Assembly: GCA_007050995.1 (NCBI GenBank)
Contig: VJOU01000012.1
Coordinates: 1 to 64,000, forward strand
Direction of reading: 5' to 3'
DNA: 64,000 nt
DNA from: Glycocaulis profundi
GTDB taxonomy: Bacteria; Pseudomonadota; Alphaproteobacteria; Caulobacterales; Maricaulaceae
The position numbers and the translations under genes are program-made. A model generated the notes under the pieces. That model had not been told where the DNA came from and ran no database searches. It was given only the letters and a program-made list of their open reading frames with translations. Positions 40,809 through 50,005 of the stretch are shown here, piece by piece (the first letter of the stretch is position 1; each line of letters begins with the position of its first letter).

Positions 40809-41453
40809 TCACAATGCCCGCGCGGCGCCCGCGACCAGCGGCACGAAGCGCACGTCGAACAGGAATTCCTCGCTGTAGCCGTCCGGATGGCAGACATAGC
40901 GCATGAGGGTCTGGACCGGCCCGTTCTGGACCGGCGCCACGCAGATTCCGCCCTCGCGGAGCTGGCCCAGCAGCTCGATGGGCATTTTCGGCGCCGCGGC
41001 GGTGACGATTATACGATCAAACGGCGCCTGTTCGGGCCATCCCACCGAGCCGTCCCCGATCCGGTGGACGATGGTGGTCAGGCGCAGGGCGCTGAACCGC
41101 TCCAGCGCCTCGCGGGCCAGCGTGCGGTAGCGCTCGATGGTGTAGACCCGGCGCGCCAGCCTTGCCAGCACGGCGGCCTGGTAGCCCGAGCCGGTGCCGA
41201 TCTCCAGCACCTTGCAGCGGTCGGTGACCTGCAGCGCCTCGGTCATTTTCGCGACCACCAGCGGCTGGGAGATGGTCTGGCCGCAGTCGATGGGCAGGGG
41301 CCGGTTCTCGAACGCCTGATCCTGAAAGCCCTGGGGCACGAACAGGTCGCGCGGCGTGCGCTCGATGGCCGACAGCACGGCCTTGTCGCTGACCCCGGCC
41401 GAGCGCAGGGCCATGACGAGCTGGACGATCCTCGGATCGAAGGGCGTGGTCAT
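40809..41453 (-). CDS. pcm: Protein-L-isoaspartate O-methyltransferase
   Basis: Methylates isoaspartyl residues to start repair of aged proteins, using SAM. It has 214 residues. The family features are [25 protein letters not shown], the SAM-binding [16 protein letters not shown] and [13 protein letters not shown]. The ATG overlaps the surE stop by four bases. surE and pcm are a classic stationary-phase survival pair. Confidence 0.96.
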   Translation of the reverse strand: MTTPFDPRIVQLVMALRSAGVSDKAVLSAIERTPRDLFVPQGFQDQAFENRPLPIDCGQTISQPLVVAKMTEALQVTDRCKVLEIGTGSGYQAAVLARLARRVYTIERYRTLAREALERFSALRLTTIVHRIGDGSVGWPEQAPFDRIIVTAAAPKMPIELLGQLREGGICVAPVQNGPVQTLMRYVCHPDGYSEEFLFDVRFVPLVAGAARAL

Positions 41454-42265
41454 GCCTTGCGGACCTGCCTGACGGGGCCGGAGAAGGCTTTCGACAGCCG
41501 TTCGCGCGTGGGGTGGTGGGTCATGTCCAGATGCAGCGGGGTAATGGAGATGCGCCCCTCGTAGAGCGCGCGCAGGTCGGTGCCCACCGCCGGGTCTGAC
41601 AGGCGGCCGTGGAAGCCCAGCCAGTAATACGGATTGCCCCGCAGGTCCTCGCGCCGCTCGGCGTGCAGATTGTGCTGGTCGCGGCGGCCCTGCACGGTCA
41701 CCTCGATGTCGATGACGTCCCCGGGGTCGCGGTCAGGGAAGTTCACGTTCATCATGACGTTCTCCTCCCAGGTCTCCGCGATCAGGCGTTTCAGGATGTC
41801 CGGGCCGTGGGTCCGCGCGCAGTCCCACTTGATCGCCGCGCGCCCCGCCGGGCCGTAGCCTTGGGAGAAGGCGATGGAGGGCACGCCAAGCTGCAGCCCC
41901 TGCATCGCTCCCGCCACCGTGCCGGACATGGGGATGTCCTCGGCGATGTTCTGGCCCCGGTTCACGCCCGACAGCACCAGATCGGGCTCCTTGCCCTCGA
42001 TCAGGTCCTGGATGCCCATCAGGATGCAGTCGCCCGGCGTGCCGGTGATCGCGAAGCGCCGCGGACCCATCTCTCGCACCCGCAGCGGATCGTTCAGGGT
42101 GATGGCCCGGCTCATGCCGGACTGCTCCTCGGCGGGGGCGACCACCCACACGTCGTCGGACACGCTGGCGGCGATCTGCTCGATCACCTTCAGGCCGTCG
42201 GCGCGCACCCCGTCATCATTGGTGATCAGGATGCGCGGATTGTCCGAGGTGATCACGGGGCTCAC
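41450..42265 (-). CDS. surE: 5'/3'-nucleotidase SurE
   Basis: Metal-dependent nucleoside monophosphatase, 271 residues. The metal site opens with [14 protein letters not shown], and [21 protein letters not shown] and [25 protein letters not shown] follow; all are diagnostic. It starts with GTG overlapping the serS stop (GTGA) and is followed by pcm with a four-base overlap, so serS-surE-pcm form one transcription unit. Confidence 0.96.
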   Translation of the reverse strand: MSPVITSDNPRILITNDDGVRADGLKVIEQIAASVSDDVWVVAPAEEQSGMSRAITLNDPLRVREMGPRRFAITGTPGDCILMGIQDLIEGKEPDLVLSGVNRGQNIAEDIPMSGTVAGAMQGLQLGVPSIAFSQGYGPAGRAAIKWDCARTHGPDILKRLIAETWEENVMMNVNFPDRDPGDVIDIEVTVQGRRDQHNLHAERREDLRGNPYYWLGFHGRLSDPAVGTDLRALYEGRISITPLHLDMTHHPTRERLSKAFSGPVRQVRKA

Positions 42266-43539
42266 GGCTCCAGCCTCTCCACCCCATCCATATAGGGACG
42301 CAGGGCGGCGGGGACAGTGACCGAGCCGTCCGCGTTCTGGTGGTTCTCCAGAACCGCCAGCAGCGCCCGGCCCACCGCCACGCCCGACCCGTTCAGGGTG
42401 TGCAGGAATTCAGGCTTTTTCTCGCCCTCGCGGCGGAAGCGCGCGTTCATGCGCCGCGCCTGGAAGTCCCCGCAGTTCGAGCACGAGGAGATTTCGCGAT
42501 ACGTGTTCTGGCTGGGCAGCCAGACTTCGAGATCATAGGTCCGCCGCGCCGAGAAGCCCATGTCGCCCGAACACAGCAGCATGGTGCGGTAAGGCAGCTC
42601 CAGCGCCTGCAGCACCTTTTCCGCGCACTCGGTCATGCGCTCCAGCTCTGTGTCGGCGTCCTCGGGCCGGACGATGGAGACCAGCTCGACCTTGTTGAAC
42701 TGGTGCATCCGCATCAGCCCGCGCGTGTCCCGCCCCGCCGACCCGGCCTCGGACCGGAAGCACGGCGTGTGCGCGGTCAGGCGCAGCGGGAAGTCGGCCT
42801 CCTCGGAGATGGACTCGCGCACCAAGTTCGTCAGGGGGACTTCGGCGGTGGGGATGAGCCAGCGGCCGTCGGTAGTGCGGAACAGATCCTCGGAGAATTT
42901 CGGCAGCTGCCCCGTCCCGAACGCCGCCTCGTCGCGCACCAAAAGCGGCGGGCTCGTCTCCAGATAGCCGTGCTCCTTGGTGTGAAGGTCGAGCATGAAG
43001 GCGCTCAGGGCGCGTTCCAGCCGGGCGATCTTGCCCTGCAGCACCGCGAAGCGGGCGCCGGACATGGCCGCGGCCTTCTCGAAATCCAGCCCCTTCAGCC
43101 CCTCGCCCAGCGAGACGTGATCCTTCGGCTCGAAATCCAGCGCGCGGGGCTCGCCCCATTGCCGGACCTGCACGTTGGCGGTCTCGTCCGCGCCCTCGGG
43201 CACGTCCTCGAAAGGCAGGTTGGGGAGGGTCGAAAGAGCCTCATTGAGTTCAGCGCCAGCCTGTTCAGACAATGCGTTGTTGAGGCTCATGTCGATCTTG
43301 AGCTTCTCCATGTCCTCGCGCAGGCGATTGAATTCATCCTCATCGCCTTTCGCCTTCGCCTGGCCGATCAGCTTGGACTTCGAATTGCGCTCGGTCTCGA
43401 TCTGCTGCAGGCGCGCAACCGCGTCGCGACGAGCCGCGTCCAGCTCGATCAGGCGCGCGGCCTGGGGGCCCAGCCCGCGCTTGGCCATCCCGGCGTCGAA
43501 GGCGTCGGGATTGTCCCGGATGAAGCGGATGTCATGCAT
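42262..43539 (-). CDS. serS: Seryl-tRNA synthetase
   Basis: Charges tRNA-Ser. It has 425 residues: an N-terminal antiparallel coiled-coil arm (about residues 30-105), then the class II catalytic core with TAEVPLTNL, the motif 2 region [27 protein letters not shown], and motif 3 [17 protein letters not shown]. The start [15 protein letters not shown] is the conserved N-terminus. Confidence 0.98.
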   Translation of the reverse strand: MHDIRFIRDNPDAFDAGMAKRGLGPQAARLIELDAARRDAVARLQQIETERNSKSKLIGQAKAKGDEDEFNRLREDMEKLKIDMSLNNALSEQAGAELNEALSTLPNLPFEDVPEGADETANVQVRQWGEPRALDFEPKDHVSLGEGLKGLDFEKAAAMSGARFAVLQGKIARLERALSAFMLDLHTKEHGYLETSPPLLVRDEAAFGTGQLPKFSEDLFRTTDGRWLIPTAEVPLTNLVRESISEEADFPLRLTAHTPCFRSEAGSAGRDTRGLMRMHQFNKVELVSIVRPEDADTELERMTECAEKVLQALELPYRTMLLCSGDMGFSARRTYDLEVWLPSQNTYREISSCSNCGDFQARRMNARFRREGEKKPEFLHTLNGSGVAVGRALLAVLENHQNADGSVTVPAALRPYMDGVERLEP

Positions 43540-43740
43540 GGAGAGGCCCCGTGGTGTGCGCTGGCACGGTGATAGCCGCGCCCGCCGGGATCGTCCACCG
43601 GTCAGGCTGGTCTCGGGCCTGTCGTTGCGGCCAGCGCCGCGGTGTGCGCCGAACCGCCGCGCAGCGGCGCCAGCGCGAACGCGCGCCCGCAGCGAAGCGA
43701 GGACCGACCGAGCGGAGCGAGGGAGGACAGAGAAAGAGCC
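43540..43740. other. Intergenic region with paired AGCG-AGCGAG motifs
   Basis: The 201 bases between serS and the RNA methyltransferase contain two imperfect copies of a purine-rich unit, AGCGAAGCGAGG (43691-43702) and AGCGGAGCGAGGG (43711-43723), preceded by a CCGCCGC-GCA-GCGGCG-like hairpin. I see no coding sequence and no clear terminator. It presumably holds the serS promoter. Confidence 0.4.
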
Positions 43741-45012
43741 TCAGCCCCTTCTGAACACCGCCACGGTCTCGACATGAGCGGTCCAAACGAACTGGTCGAC
43801 CGGGGTGACGGGGCCGATCCGGTAGCCGCCCTCGATCAGGATGGCGGCGTCCCGCGCGAAGGTGGCCGGATTGCACGAGACGGACACGATCACAGGCACG
43901 GCGCTGTCCGACAGCCGCTCCATCTGGGTCTTCGCGCCGTTGCGCGGCGGGTCGATGACCACGCAGTCCACGCCCGTCATCTCCATCAGGCTCAGCGGCT
44001 CGGCGGCCAGATCGCGATGCTTCGTCTCGACCGGTTTCAGGCCCGGCGTCCGGTCGGCGGCGTGGCGCAGGGCGGCGAGCGCATCCGCCTCCCCCTCCAC
44101 CGCCAGAACCGGGGCGAAGGCGGCCAGCCGCAGCGCGAAGGCGCCCGAGCCCGCATACAGGTCCACGATCTTCGTCGCGCCCTCGGCGGCTTTCAGGACA
44201 TGCTCGGCCAGCACCCGCTCGCCTTCCTCGGTGGCCTGCAGAAAGCCGCCCGCGGGCGGGCTGACCTTGGCGGTTCCGAAGGCGATCTCGGGGCGGCGCA
44301 GCTCGGCGGCGGGCTCGCCGTTCAGGGAGATGCGGGCGGTGTTCTCGGTCTGCGCGAACTCGGCGGCGTCCAGCCGGTTGTCCAGCGTGATCTCGGGCAG
44401 GCCGCGCACGGCGATGTCCAGCCCGGTGTCGCTCGCCGTCACCGCCAGCGAGATGCGCCCCCGGCCCGGCCGGTCGCTCGCGGGCGCCAGCTTTCCGGCC
44501 AGCCGCCGCAGGGCGGGAATGGCGGCCTGGATGGCCGGCACGGAGACCGGGCAGCCGGGAATGTCCACGATCCGCTCGCCCGCGCGCTCTATGAAGCCGA
44601 ACTCCACGCGCTTGCCGGCGCGCTCGGCATGGAAGGTCGCCCGGCGGCGCCCCTGCCCGCTGGCGTCGACCAGATCGCCCACCTGGGCGATGACGTCCGC
44701 ACGTTTGAGCGCGTCGGTCACCAGCCCCCGCTTCCACGCGCGATAGGCCTCTCGGTCCCAGTGCTGGAGCGCGCACCCGCCGCAGCGATCCGCGACGGGA
44801 CAGAAGGGCTCGACCCGTTCAACACTGTCGGAGAGCCGCTCGATCACCCGGCCCCGCTCGCCGCGGACTTCCAGCCGCGCGCGCTCTCCGGGCAGCAGGC
44901 CGGGCGCAAAGACCGGGCCTTCCAGCACGGCGTCGCCCCGCGCGCCCACGCTGAGCGCGGTGAGATCGGCGGTGCGGGCGGGCTGTGGCTTCTTGCGGCG
45001 GCGCTGTTTCAT
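43741..45012 (-). CDS. Class I SAM-dependent RNA (uracil-5-) methyltransferase, RlmD/TrmA family
   Basis: A 423-residue enzyme that methylates C5 of a uridine in rRNA or tRNA. N-terminal TRAM-like domain (about 15-75), Fe-S cluster cysteines in CPVADRCGGC plus a later GCPV, the SAM site VDLYAGSGAFALRLA, DCVVIDPPRNGA, and the catalytic cysteine in SVSCNPATFARDA. The frame is open further upstream; the ATG at 45012 begins a basic KQRRRKK segment. The target base cannot be told: 23S U747, U1939 and other types share this architecture. Confidence 0.92.
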   Translation of the reverse strand: MKQRRRKKPQPARTADLTALSVGARGDAVLEGPVFAPGLLPGERARLEVRGERGRVIERLSDSVERVEPFCPVADRCGGCALQHWDREAYRAWKRGLVTDALKRADVIAQVGDLVDASGQGRRRATFHAERAGKRVEFGFIERAGERIVDIPGCPVSVPAIQAAIPALRRLAGKLAPASDRPGRGRISLAVTASDTGLDIAVRGLPEITLDNRLDAAEFAQTENTARISLNGEPAAELRRPEIAFGTAKVSPPAGGFLQATEEGERVLAEHVLKAAEGATKIVDLYAGSGAFALRLAAFAPVLAVEGEADALAALRHAADRTPGLKPVETKHRDLAAEPLSLMEMTGVDCVVIDPPRNGAKTQMERLSDSAVPVIVSVSCNPATFARDAAILIEGGYRIGPVTPVDQFVWTAHVETVAVFRRG

Positions 45013-45075
45013 CGCCGTGTGATGCGGGGGCCGGGCGGGCGCGTCAACAGGGGCGCTCACGCGAACCTGAAGCAA

Positions 45076-45093
45076 CCGTTCATGTACCGCTCA
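45076..45093 (+). promoter_or_regulatory. Shared upstream motif, copy 1
   Basis: CCGTTCATGT-N3-GCTCA, ending 72 bases before the start codon at 45166. The same 15 fixed bases recur ahead of the next gene at nearly the same distance. An inverted repeat GAACCTGA/TCAGGTTC (45063-45070, 45091-45098) brackets this copy. Probably an operator or activator site for a regulator I cannot name. Confidence 0.5.
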
Positions 45094-45165
45094 GGTTCAG
45101 AAAGTTAACGTGCAGGTAATGGGCCGGAGCTCGGCTGACCGACACACGATCCGAAAGGAACGCGC

Positions 45166-46332
45166 ATGTCCCTGAGAGACATCACGATCATCGCCGTCAT
45201 CGGTGCGGCGTTCGCCGTGCCCGCCTTTCCTCAGTTCGCCCCTCAGGCCCAGGCCGCCGTCTCTGCGGCAGCCGCCGACGCGCAGGAGCGCGGACGCGGC
45301 GGCGGGCGTGAGAGCCGCGGCAACCGCGGCGCCCGGTCGGACTCCAATCGCGGCGGCCGGGCTCAGGCCCAGCGCGGCGGCAATGGCCGGCGCGCCCAGG
45401 CGCCCCGCCAGCAGAACGTCCAGCAGCAGCGCCCGCAGCGCGACAGCCGCCAAGCCAATCGCGGCGGCGGCGATCGCCCGACCCCGGCGGTGTTCCAGCA
45501 GCGACGCGACGACAGCGCCCGGCAGGCCAGCCAACAGCGCCCCCAGCAGTCGCGCCCCGCCCAGCAGCAGCGCCGGGCGGAATCGCGCGGACCTGACCGC
45601 CGGGACTTCGCCCAGAACAACCGCTCGAACCAGCGCGTCACGGGCCGTCCGGACAACCGCAACAGCTTCCGGCCCGACAACCGGCGTCCGCAGGCCGATC
45701 GCCGCGGCTCGAACCAGCGCAGCTCCGGCCCGCCGCCGCGCCAGCAGCGCTATACCCCGCCTCGCGGCTCACAGCGCTACAGCCCGCCGCGCCGAGGCTA
45801 CAATCCGCCCCGCAGGAACGTGCGGCACGTCTACCATCCGCCGCGCCGGATCGTGCACCACCACTACACGGTGCGGCCGAGCTGGCGGTATCACAACCGC
45901 TATCGCTCGCACTATTCGAACGTGAACTTCTACTATGCTGACGGGCTGTGCCGGCCTTCGGGCGGCGCGGTGCTGACGGGCGCGCTGGCAGGCGCGCTGA
46001 TCGGCGGCGTGGTGTCCGAGGGCAGCTCGGGCGGCTATCTGGCCGGGGGCCTGATCGGCGCCGGCCTGGGCACGGCGCTCAGCTCGTGCGACCGCGGCCA
46101 GTATCACTACGCGACCCATTACGCCTTCGCGAACAACTCGCCCGCCTACTGGCACAACCCGTATTCGGGCGTGCGCGGCGTGATCTACGCCCGCGACTAC
46201 CACAACTGGAACTCCATGCGCTGCCGCTGGGGCGACGCGGAGATCTTCATGCCCGACGGGCAGATCGCCTATGACCGCGTGCGCATGTGCCAGGACCGCT
46301 CAGGCTACTGGCAGGTCGCGCCCCGCCAGTAA
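45166..46332 (+). CDS. Secreted Arg/Gln/Pro-rich glycine-zipper protein
   Basis: A 388-residue exported protein. After the signal sequence (about residues 1-31) comes a strongly basic, disordered stretch of some 200 residues dominated by Arg, Gln, Asn and Pro, shading into tandem PPR-RxY units. A His/Tyr-rich segment follows, then a glycine zipper (TGALAGALIGGVVSEG...GGLIGAGLGTAL) able to insert in a membrane. The C-terminal domain has paired cysteines (RCRWGD...MCQDRSGYWQVAP). The last motif resembles the end of the next gene's product. It may interact with LPS, DNA or acidic polymers; this is inference. AAGGAA precedes the ATG. Confidence 0.82.
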   Translation: MSLRDITIIAVIGAAFAVPAFPQFAPQAQAAVSAAAADAQERGRGGGRESRGNRGARSDSNRGGRAQAQRGGNGRRAQAPRQQNVQQQRPQRDSRQANRGGGDRPTPAVFQQRRDDSARQASQQRPQQSRPAQQQRRAESRGPDRRDFAQNNRSNQRVTGRPDNRNSFRPDNRRPQADRRGSNQRSSGPPPRQQRYTPPRGSQRYSPPRRGYNPPRRNVRHVYHPPRRIVHHHYTVRPSWRYHNRYRSHYSNVNFYYADGLCRPSGGAVLTGALAGALIGGVVSEGSSGGYLAGGLIGAGLGTALSSCDRGQYHYATHYAFANNSPAYWHNPYSGVRGVIYARDYHNWNSMRCRWGDAEIFMPDGQIAYDRVRMCQDRSGYWQVAPRQ

Positions 46333-46365
46333 GCGCTCATCAGGTCTCGGGGGAGACCGCGGAAG

Positions 46366-46408
46366 AAAGGGCTCGCAACCATCAAGGTTGGCGGGCCCTT
46401 TCTTTTTC
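46366..46408 (+). terminator. Rho-independent terminator of the Arg/Gln-rich gene
   Basis: AAAGGGCTCGCAACC-ATCAA-GGTTGGCGGGCCCTTT imperfect stem-loop followed by CTTTTTC. Confidence 0.8.
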
Positions 46409-46434
46409 TGAACGGCGCCCTGACGGCGCCCGCC

Positions 46435-46452
46435 CCGTTCATGTCAGGCTCA
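46435..46452 (+). promoter_or_regulatory. Shared upstream motif, copy 2
   Basis: CCGTTCATGT-N3-GCTCA, identical at all 15 fixed positions to the copy at 45076-45093. It ends 76 bases before the start codon at 46529. Confidence 0.5.
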
Positions 46453-46528
46453 TCGCGGCTCTGGCATGGTGCATGCGAGACTGATGATCGCCCGTCTCCC
46501 CCAAGGCGATCAGGCAAGGAGCAGACCG

Positions 46529-47329
46529 ATGACGATGTTCAAGATCAGCGCAGCCGCCCTCGCCGCCGCAGCGGTCCCGTTCGCGCTCGGCGCGGAGGCC
46601 GAAGCCCAGCAGCGCGCGCCGCAGACCTATGAGGAATGCATCTCCCAGCGCCAGAGCCAGCAGGTCACCGGCGCGGTGATCGGCGGCCTCGCGGGCGCCG
46701 TGCTCGGCGCGCAGCTTCACAACCGCTCCGAACAGGTGCGCCGCAACGACCACAACGCCAACCAGCGCGGCTGGAACCGCGGCGGACGCGGCTGGGACCG
46801 CGGGCGCAATTATCGCGGGCGCGACACCTATCAGCGCCGCTCGAACGCCGGGTCGGTGACCGCGGGCGCGGGTCTGGGCGCGGTGGGTGGCGCGCTGCTG
46901 GGCAGCGCGGGCCCGGACTGCAACGCCCTGCCCCGCCAGGGCGCGTACGGCTACAGCCAGCACTCCAACGCCCAGTACAACCAGGGCTACGCCCAGCCCT
47001 ACAGCCATCAGGTCCAGAGCCAGGACTATGGCTGGCAGGGCGACGACTACGGACACCAGGAGCCCTATTACGGCGATCAGGGGTACGCCGATCAGGGCTA
47101 CGACCCGTATTACGACGAATACGGGTACGATCAGGGTTATTCCGATCAGCTCGCGGGCGCGCCCGGCGGCTATGATCCCTATCAGGATCAAGGCTATGCG
47201 GCCCAGAGCTACGGCTATTCGGCGCCTCAGGCGGTGAGCGGCAACTGCCGCTTCGTGGACACCGCGGGACGCCGCCAGCAGGTCTGCCAGAGCTCGGACG
47301 GCATCTGGCGCCCGGTCGGCCAGCACTGA
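46529..47329 (+). CDS. Secreted Tyr/Gln/Gly-rich glycine-zipper protein
   Basis: A 266-residue exported protein: signal sequence (about 1-27), then YEECISQRQSQQVTGAVIGGLAGAVLGAQL, the first part of a glycine zipper. A basic Asn/Arg/Gly stretch follows, then the second zipper half (VTAGAGLGAVGGALLGSAG). About 100 residues of Tyr/Gln/Asp/Gly repeats come next (DQGYADQGYDPYYDEYGY type). The C-terminal module has two cysteines (GNCRFVDTAGRRQQVCQSSDGIWRPV). AAGGAG lies seven bases before the ATG. It is a paralogue in plan of the preceding gene and shares its upstream motif. Function unknown; the aromatic repeats suggest an assembling envelope or surface protein. Confidence 0.82.
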   Translation: MTMFKISAAALAAAAVPFALGAEAEAQQRAPQTYEECISQRQSQQVTGAVIGGLAGAVLGAQLHNRSEQVRRNDHNANQRGWNRGGRGWDRGRNYRGRDTYQRRSNAGSVTAGAGLGAVGGALLGSAGPDCNALPRQGAYGYSQHSNAQYNQGYAQPYSHQVQSQDYGWQGDDYGHQEPYYGDQGYADQGYDPYYDEYGYDQGYSDQLAGAPGGYDPYQDQGYAAQSYGYSAPQAVSGNCRFVDTAGRRQQVCQSSDGIWRPVGQH

Positions 47330-47357
47330 TCCTGTCCAGCGCTGGACCGAAATGAAA

Positions 47358-47390
47358 ACGGCGGACCCGATGGGTCCGCCGTCTTTTTTT
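47358..47390 (+). terminator. Rho-independent terminator of the Tyr-rich gene
   Basis: ACGGCGGACCC-GATG-GGTCCGCCGT followed by CTTTTTTT. Confidence 0.92.
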
Positions 47391-47410
47391 CGTGCCGGAG
47401 AGAGGCGCGG

Positions 47411-47845
47411 CTAGCGCGGCTCTTTCTCCTTGTCGGCAGGATGGGCCTCGATGGCGTTCAGGACGGTCTGCTCCTGCGAGCCCTTGCCCAGCAGGCGCAG
47501 CTCCAGCGACTTGGACGCCCGGGGCAGCACGCCCTTGAGCGCGTCGCGGTCCTCGTCCACGTGGAAGTCCGCGCCCGACACGTAGGTGGCCCGGCCCAGC
47601 AGGTGGCCCGCCACCGGCAGGGTCGCCAGCAGGAAGACGATGATGGCGATGGCGGTGCCCGTCACGTTGCCGGGAAAGGCCACGGCCACGCCCGCCACCA
47701 GCAGGCCCGCGCCCAGCGTGCCCGCCTTGGTGGAGGCGTGCAGCCGCAGGAAGGGATCGCCCAGCCGGAACACGCCGATGGCGGCCATCAGCAGGAAGAA
47801 CAGCCCGCCCAGCAGCAGGACGGTCGCGATGATGTCGGCGATCAT
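47411..47845 (-). CDS. mnhG: Mrp cation/proton antiporter subunit G
   Basis: Last subunit of the Mrp complex, 144 residues. Three membrane helices include the family motif AAIGVFRLGDPFLRLHASTKAGTLGAGLL. A cytoplasmic tail of about 60 residues is longer than in many MnhG proteins. Its ATG overlaps the mnhF stop by four bases. Confidence 0.93.
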   Translation of the reverse strand: MIADIIATVLLLGGLFFLLMAAIGVFRLGDPFLRLHASTKAGTLGAGLLVAGVAVAFPGNVTGTAIAIIVFLLATLPVAGHLLGRATYVSGADFHVDEDRDALKGVLPRASKSLELRLLGKGSQEQTVLNAIEAHPADKEKEPR

Positions 47846-48114
47846 TGCTCGTTGCCCTTCTTCTCGAGGAACACCGCCAGCGCCACCGTGGCCACGAAGC
47901 CGGTCACAGCCAGGCCCAGGCCGATGTCGATGAACTCCTGCCGCCCGGTGATGAGCGTGGTCAGGGCGGCGGCCGCGACGGCCAGCGCGGTCATCATGTC
48001 CAGCGCCACGAAGCGGTCCGCGAAGCCCGGCCCGATGATCAGGCGCACGCCGGTCAGGATGATGCCGAGCATCAGGCCGACCAGCAGGTAGATGGAGATG
48101 GATTCAGCGATCAT
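47842..48114 (-). CDS. mnhF: Mrp cation/proton antiporter subunit F
   Basis: A 90-residue protein with three membrane helices. The GPGFADRFVALDMMTALAVAAAAL stretch is the subunit F signature. It follows mnhE by three bases and overlaps mnhG by four. Confidence 0.93.
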   Translation of the reverse strand: MIAESISIYLLVGLMLGIILTGVRLIIGPGFADRFVALDMMTALAVAAAALTTLITGRQEFIDIGLGLAVTGFVATVALAVFLEKKGNEQ

Positions 48115-48117
48115 GGC

Positions 48118-48462
48118 TTACCGCTCCGATGCCAGCAGACGGCGTTCGAACGTGGACTTGATGCCTTCGACGGCCCCCGCCTCGTCCTGCAGGTTCAGGA
48201 CGTGGATGTAGAGCGTCGACCGGTCGTCGCTGACGTGCAGCGAGGTGGTGCCTGGCGTCAGCGAGATCATGTTCGCCAGCGTGGCGATGTGGATGTCGGA
48301 CTTCAGCTCCAACGGATAGGCGATGATGGCCGGATGGATCGTCGCCTTCGGATTGAGCACCGCCCACGCCACGGAGACGGAGGACTTGAACAGCTCGATC
48401 ACGAAGATCACGCCCAGGAACAGCCAGATCGGCAGCTTGGTGATGATGCGGACCGGGTTCAT
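48118..48462 (-). CDS. mnhE: Mrp cation/proton antiporter subunit E
   Basis: A 114-residue protein with one N-terminal hydrophobic hairpin (LPIWLFLGVIFVIELFKSSVSVAW) and a soluble part with the MISLTPGTTSLHVS block typical of subunit E. It is shorter than the usual 150-170 residues because the first membrane segments are reduced. The ATG overlaps the mnhD stop by four bases. Confidence 0.92.
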   Translation of the reverse strand: MNPVRIITKLPIWLFLGVIFVIELFKSSVSVAWAVLNPKATIHPAIIAYPLELKSDIHIATLANMISLTPGTTSLHVSDDRSTLYIHVLNLQDEAGAVEGIKSTFERRLLASER

Positions 48463-50003
48463 TGCTCACCCTCCTCCACGACGGGGTCCGTCACGTCTTC
48501 GGTCCCCTCGATCACGGCCTGGATCACGCCTTCCGAATACAGCGGCGGGTTCATCAGGATCTCGCCGGCCGCGTCCGCGGTCTCGATCAGGGGCTGGGGC
48601 CACAGGCCGATGGCGGTGGAGACCAGCACCAGACCCGTCACCGGCGCCATCACCACCAGCGGCAGCTTGGGCCGCGCGGCGATGTCCACGCCCTCGGGGG
48701 CGGCCTTCCAGAAGGCCTCCATCCATATCTTGGCGACGCAGTACAGGTTGAGGAAGCCCGCCACCAGCGCAGCGGCGGCCAGCCAGTACGCGGCCCCGTC
48801 CATCGCCGCGCCGATGATCAGCACCTTCGCCCAGAAGCCGGAGAACAGCGGCAGCCCCGCCAGCGACAGCCCGGCGAAGATGAACACGCCCGCCAGCACC
48901 GGATGGCTGCGCACCAGCCCGCCCGCCTGACGCAGGTCGTAGGTGCCGCCCGCGAAGAACACCGCCCCGGCCAGCAGGAACATGGCGCCCTTCACCACGA
49001 TGTCGTGGAACAGGTAGAAGATCGACGCGCTCACCGCCTCGGTCGTGCCGATGGCGATGCCCATGAGCAGATAGCCCATCCCTGACATGATCAGGAAGAC
49101 CAGCATCCGGCGGATGTCGCTCTGGGCGGCCGCGCACAGCGCGCCGACGAGCATGGTCAGGGCGGCCACGATGGTCAGCACGGTGGTCAGGTCCGCCGCC
49201 TGGGCGCCGAAGATCAGCGTGACGATGCGGATCGTCGCATAGATGCCCACCTTGGTCAGCAGCCCCGCGAAGATCGCCGAGATGGCCGCGGGCGGCGTGT
49301 GGTAGCTGATCGGCAGCCAGAAGAAGAGCGGGAACAGGCCCGCCTTGACCGCCAGGGCCAGCAGGAAGAAGGCCAGCGCCACCGTGATCCCGGTGCTCGC
49401 GCCCAGCTCGGGCAGGATCACGGCCAGGTCGGCGATGTTCAGCGTGCCCGCCGCGCCGTACAGGAAGGCGACGCCCATCAGGAACAGAATGGTGCCGAAC
49501 AGGTTCAGGGCGGCGTATTTGACCGCGCCGTCCAGATTCACGCCCCCGCGCCGGACGACCAGCAGGCCGACCGCGCAGACCAGCATCACCTCGAACCAGA
49601 CATACATGTTGAACACGTCGCCGGTCAGGAACGAGCCGTTCACGCCAAGAACCAGGCCGTTGAAGAGCGGGAAGAACCCGCCCCGCAGCTCGTTCATGCC
49701 CACGTCGCGGAAGGAGAAGACCGCCACGGCCATCGCCAGGATGGAGGCGGCCAGCACCAGCAGGACCGAGAGCGGGTCGGCGACGATGGAGATGCCGAAC
49801 GGCGCCGCCCAGGCGCCCGGCTGGGTCGCCATGATGCCGTTTTCGCGGACCGCGAGGACCAGCGCGACGGCGCAGGCCAGCAGCGCGGCCATGCCGATCA
49901 CGGTCACCACGCGCTGGGCGGACGGGCGCAGCCAGAACAGGCCGCACAGCGCCGCGGCGGTCAGCGGGACCAGAAGGGGGAGGATGACGAGAAGATCTGT
50001 CAT
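48459..50003 (-). CDS. mnhD: Mrp cation/proton antiporter subunit D
   Basis: A 514-residue, about 14-helix subunit homologous to complex I antiporter subunits (NuoN/M). It has the proton-channel segment AGLFPLFFWLPISYHTPPAAISAIFAGLLTKVGIYA and an upstream MYVWFEVMLVCAVGLLV with the conserved Glu. It forms part of the proton path. Two bases separate it from mnhC. Confidence 0.96.
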   Translation of the reverse strand: MTDLLVILPLLVPLTAAALCGLFWLRPSAQRVVTVIGMAALLACAVALVLAVRENGIMATQPGAWAAPFGISIVADPLSVLLVLAASILAMAVAVFSFRDVGMNELRGGFFPLFNGLVLGVNGSFLTGDVFNMYVWFEVMLVCAVGLLVVRRGGVNLDGAVKYAALNLFGTILFLMGVAFLYGAAGTLNIADLAVILPELGASTGITVALAFFLLALAVKAGLFPLFFWLPISYHTPPAAISAIFAGLLTKVGIYATIRIVTLIFGAQAADLTTVLTIVAALTMLVGALCAAAQSDIRRMLVFLIMSGMGYLLMGIAIGTTEAVSASIFYLFHDIVVKGAMFLLAGAVFFAGGTYDLRQAGGLVRSHPVLAGVFIFAGLSLAGLPLFSGFWAKVLIIGAAMDGAAYWLAAAALVAGFLNLYCVAKIWMEAFWKAAPEGVDIAARPKLPLVVMAPVTGLVLVSTAIGLWPQPLIETADAAGEILMNPPLYSEGVIQAVIEGTEDVTDPVVEEGEQ

Positions 50004-50005
50004 GG

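Noticed and set aside
45080-45099. Two GTTC elements upstream of 45166 considered as a LexA box
   Set aside because: The spacing between them is 13 bases rather than 7.
45105-45119. TTAA-N7-GTAA considered as a CtrA site
   Set aside because: One mismatch and no supporting context; kept out of the feature list.
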